DNA from: Frankiaceae bacterium
Lineage (GTDB): Bacteria > Actinomycetota > Actinomycetes > JADGOU01
Length of the DNA stretch: 12,816 bases
NCBI GenBank assembly: GCA_017882835.1
Contig: JADGOU010000051.1
Span: 1 to 12,816 of the forward strand
Direction: 5' to 3'
Part shown: one piece after another, positions 12,564 to 12,816 of the stretch
How positions within the stretch are numbered: the first letter of the stretch is position 1
How the letters are laid out: the number at the start of each line of letters is the position of its first letter
Translations under genes and position numbers: made by a program
The notes under the pieces: generated by a model
What the model was told of the DNA's origin: nothing
Databases searched by the model: none
The model's input: the letters and a program-made list of their open reading frames with translations, nothing else

Positions 12564-12816
12564 CTACCGCGAGGCCGTCTTCGCCGCTATCTCGACGAGC
12601 AGCCCCTCGACCCGGTCGCCGATCTCATCGCGGATGGGGCGGACCTGATCAACCGGCAGGCCGGCGGGGTCGGGCAACTGCCAGTCGAGGTAACGCTTGC
12701 CGGGGTAGATGGGGCAAGCGTCGCCGCAGCCCATGGTGATGACGACGTCGGCGGCTTGCACGACGTCGTCGGTGAGCGGCTTCGGGAACTCGTGGGACAG
12801 GTCGAGCCCGAGCTCG
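12564..12816 (-). CDS. arsC: Arsenate reductase ArsC, LMW phosphatase type (3' part, 5' end outside window)
   Basis: ArsC of this class reduces arsenate to arsenite using a low-molecular-weight tyrosine-phosphatase fold, with thioredoxin or mycothiol/mycoredoxin as electron donor in actinobacteria. The visible 83 C-terminal residues read ELGLDLSHEFPKPLTDDVVQ, then AADVVITMGCGDACPIYPGK and RYLDWQLPDPAG, followed by the usual PIRDEI.DRVEGLLVEI end. The MGCG.ACP segment is a hallmark of the family. The N-terminal CX5R phosphate loop lies beyond the window, so activity cannot be judged. The frame is open to the edge and ends at TAG 12564-12566. The apparent GTG start at 12761 is internal. Expected ars partners (acr3/arsB, arsR) would be to the right. 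Confidence 0.9.
   Translation of the reverse strand, partial: ELGLDLSHEFPKPLTDDVVQAADVVITMGCGDACPIYPGKRYLDWQLPDPAGLPVDQVRPIRDEIGDRVEGLLVEIAAKTASR

Overview
The window is very GC-rich (roughly 70% by eye), with G/C-ending codons, GTG/TTG starts, four-base start/stop overlaps and a probable leaderless mRNA. Together with a PASTA-domain Ser/Thr kinase, an LPxTG surface protein and a thiO-thiS-thiG order this points to the chromosome of a high-GC actinobacterium. I cannot name the genus.

Layout from left to right. (1) 1-1075: a short gene-poor edge, then a small secreted, sortase-type (LPRTG) surface protein on the + strand whose signal peptide looks split by a one-base frameshift. A 44-bp near-perfect direct repeat brackets this gene and copies the 3' end of the next gene. 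(2) 1072-3764, minus strand: a two-gene operon made of a ThuA-like/Gfo-Idh-MocA fusion protein followed by a second Gfo/Idh/MocA oxidoreductase, probably sugar or polyol metabolism. (3) 3850-6158, plus strand: a TPP riboswitch and the tightly packed thiO-thiS-thiG operon for the thiazole half of thiamine. (4) 6215-7097: a 12-bp palindrome and a DUF2231 membrane/Rieske [2Fe-2S] fusion protein. (5) 7098-7767: no convincing gene, but a 15-bp GGCCGGCC-bearing tandem repeat. (6) 7756-11581, plus strand: a probable leaderless promoter and an apparent operon of a PASTA Ser/Thr kinase with an unusual HCD catalytic loop, endonuclease IV (nfo) and an EamA-family transporter. (7) 11545-12135, minus: a small cytoplasmic sulfite-oxidase-like molybdoenzyme, convergent with and overlapping the transporter gene. 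(8) 12171-12816: hairpins, a decayed fragment resembling a cation-diffusion-facilitator transporter, a 9-bp tandem repeat and the 3' part of an arsC-type arsenate reductase on the minus strand, running off the window.

Most of the window is ordinary actinobacterial housekeeping and metabolism. The least ordinary parts are the repeat-bracketed surface-protein cassette that seems to have trimmed the end of its neighbour, the frameshift in its signal peptide, the domain-fused sugar oxidoreductase, the non-RD kinase loop, and the relic metal-resistance edge. I do not see a clear, wholly new defence or mobile system. All function calls are from motif reading without database searches.
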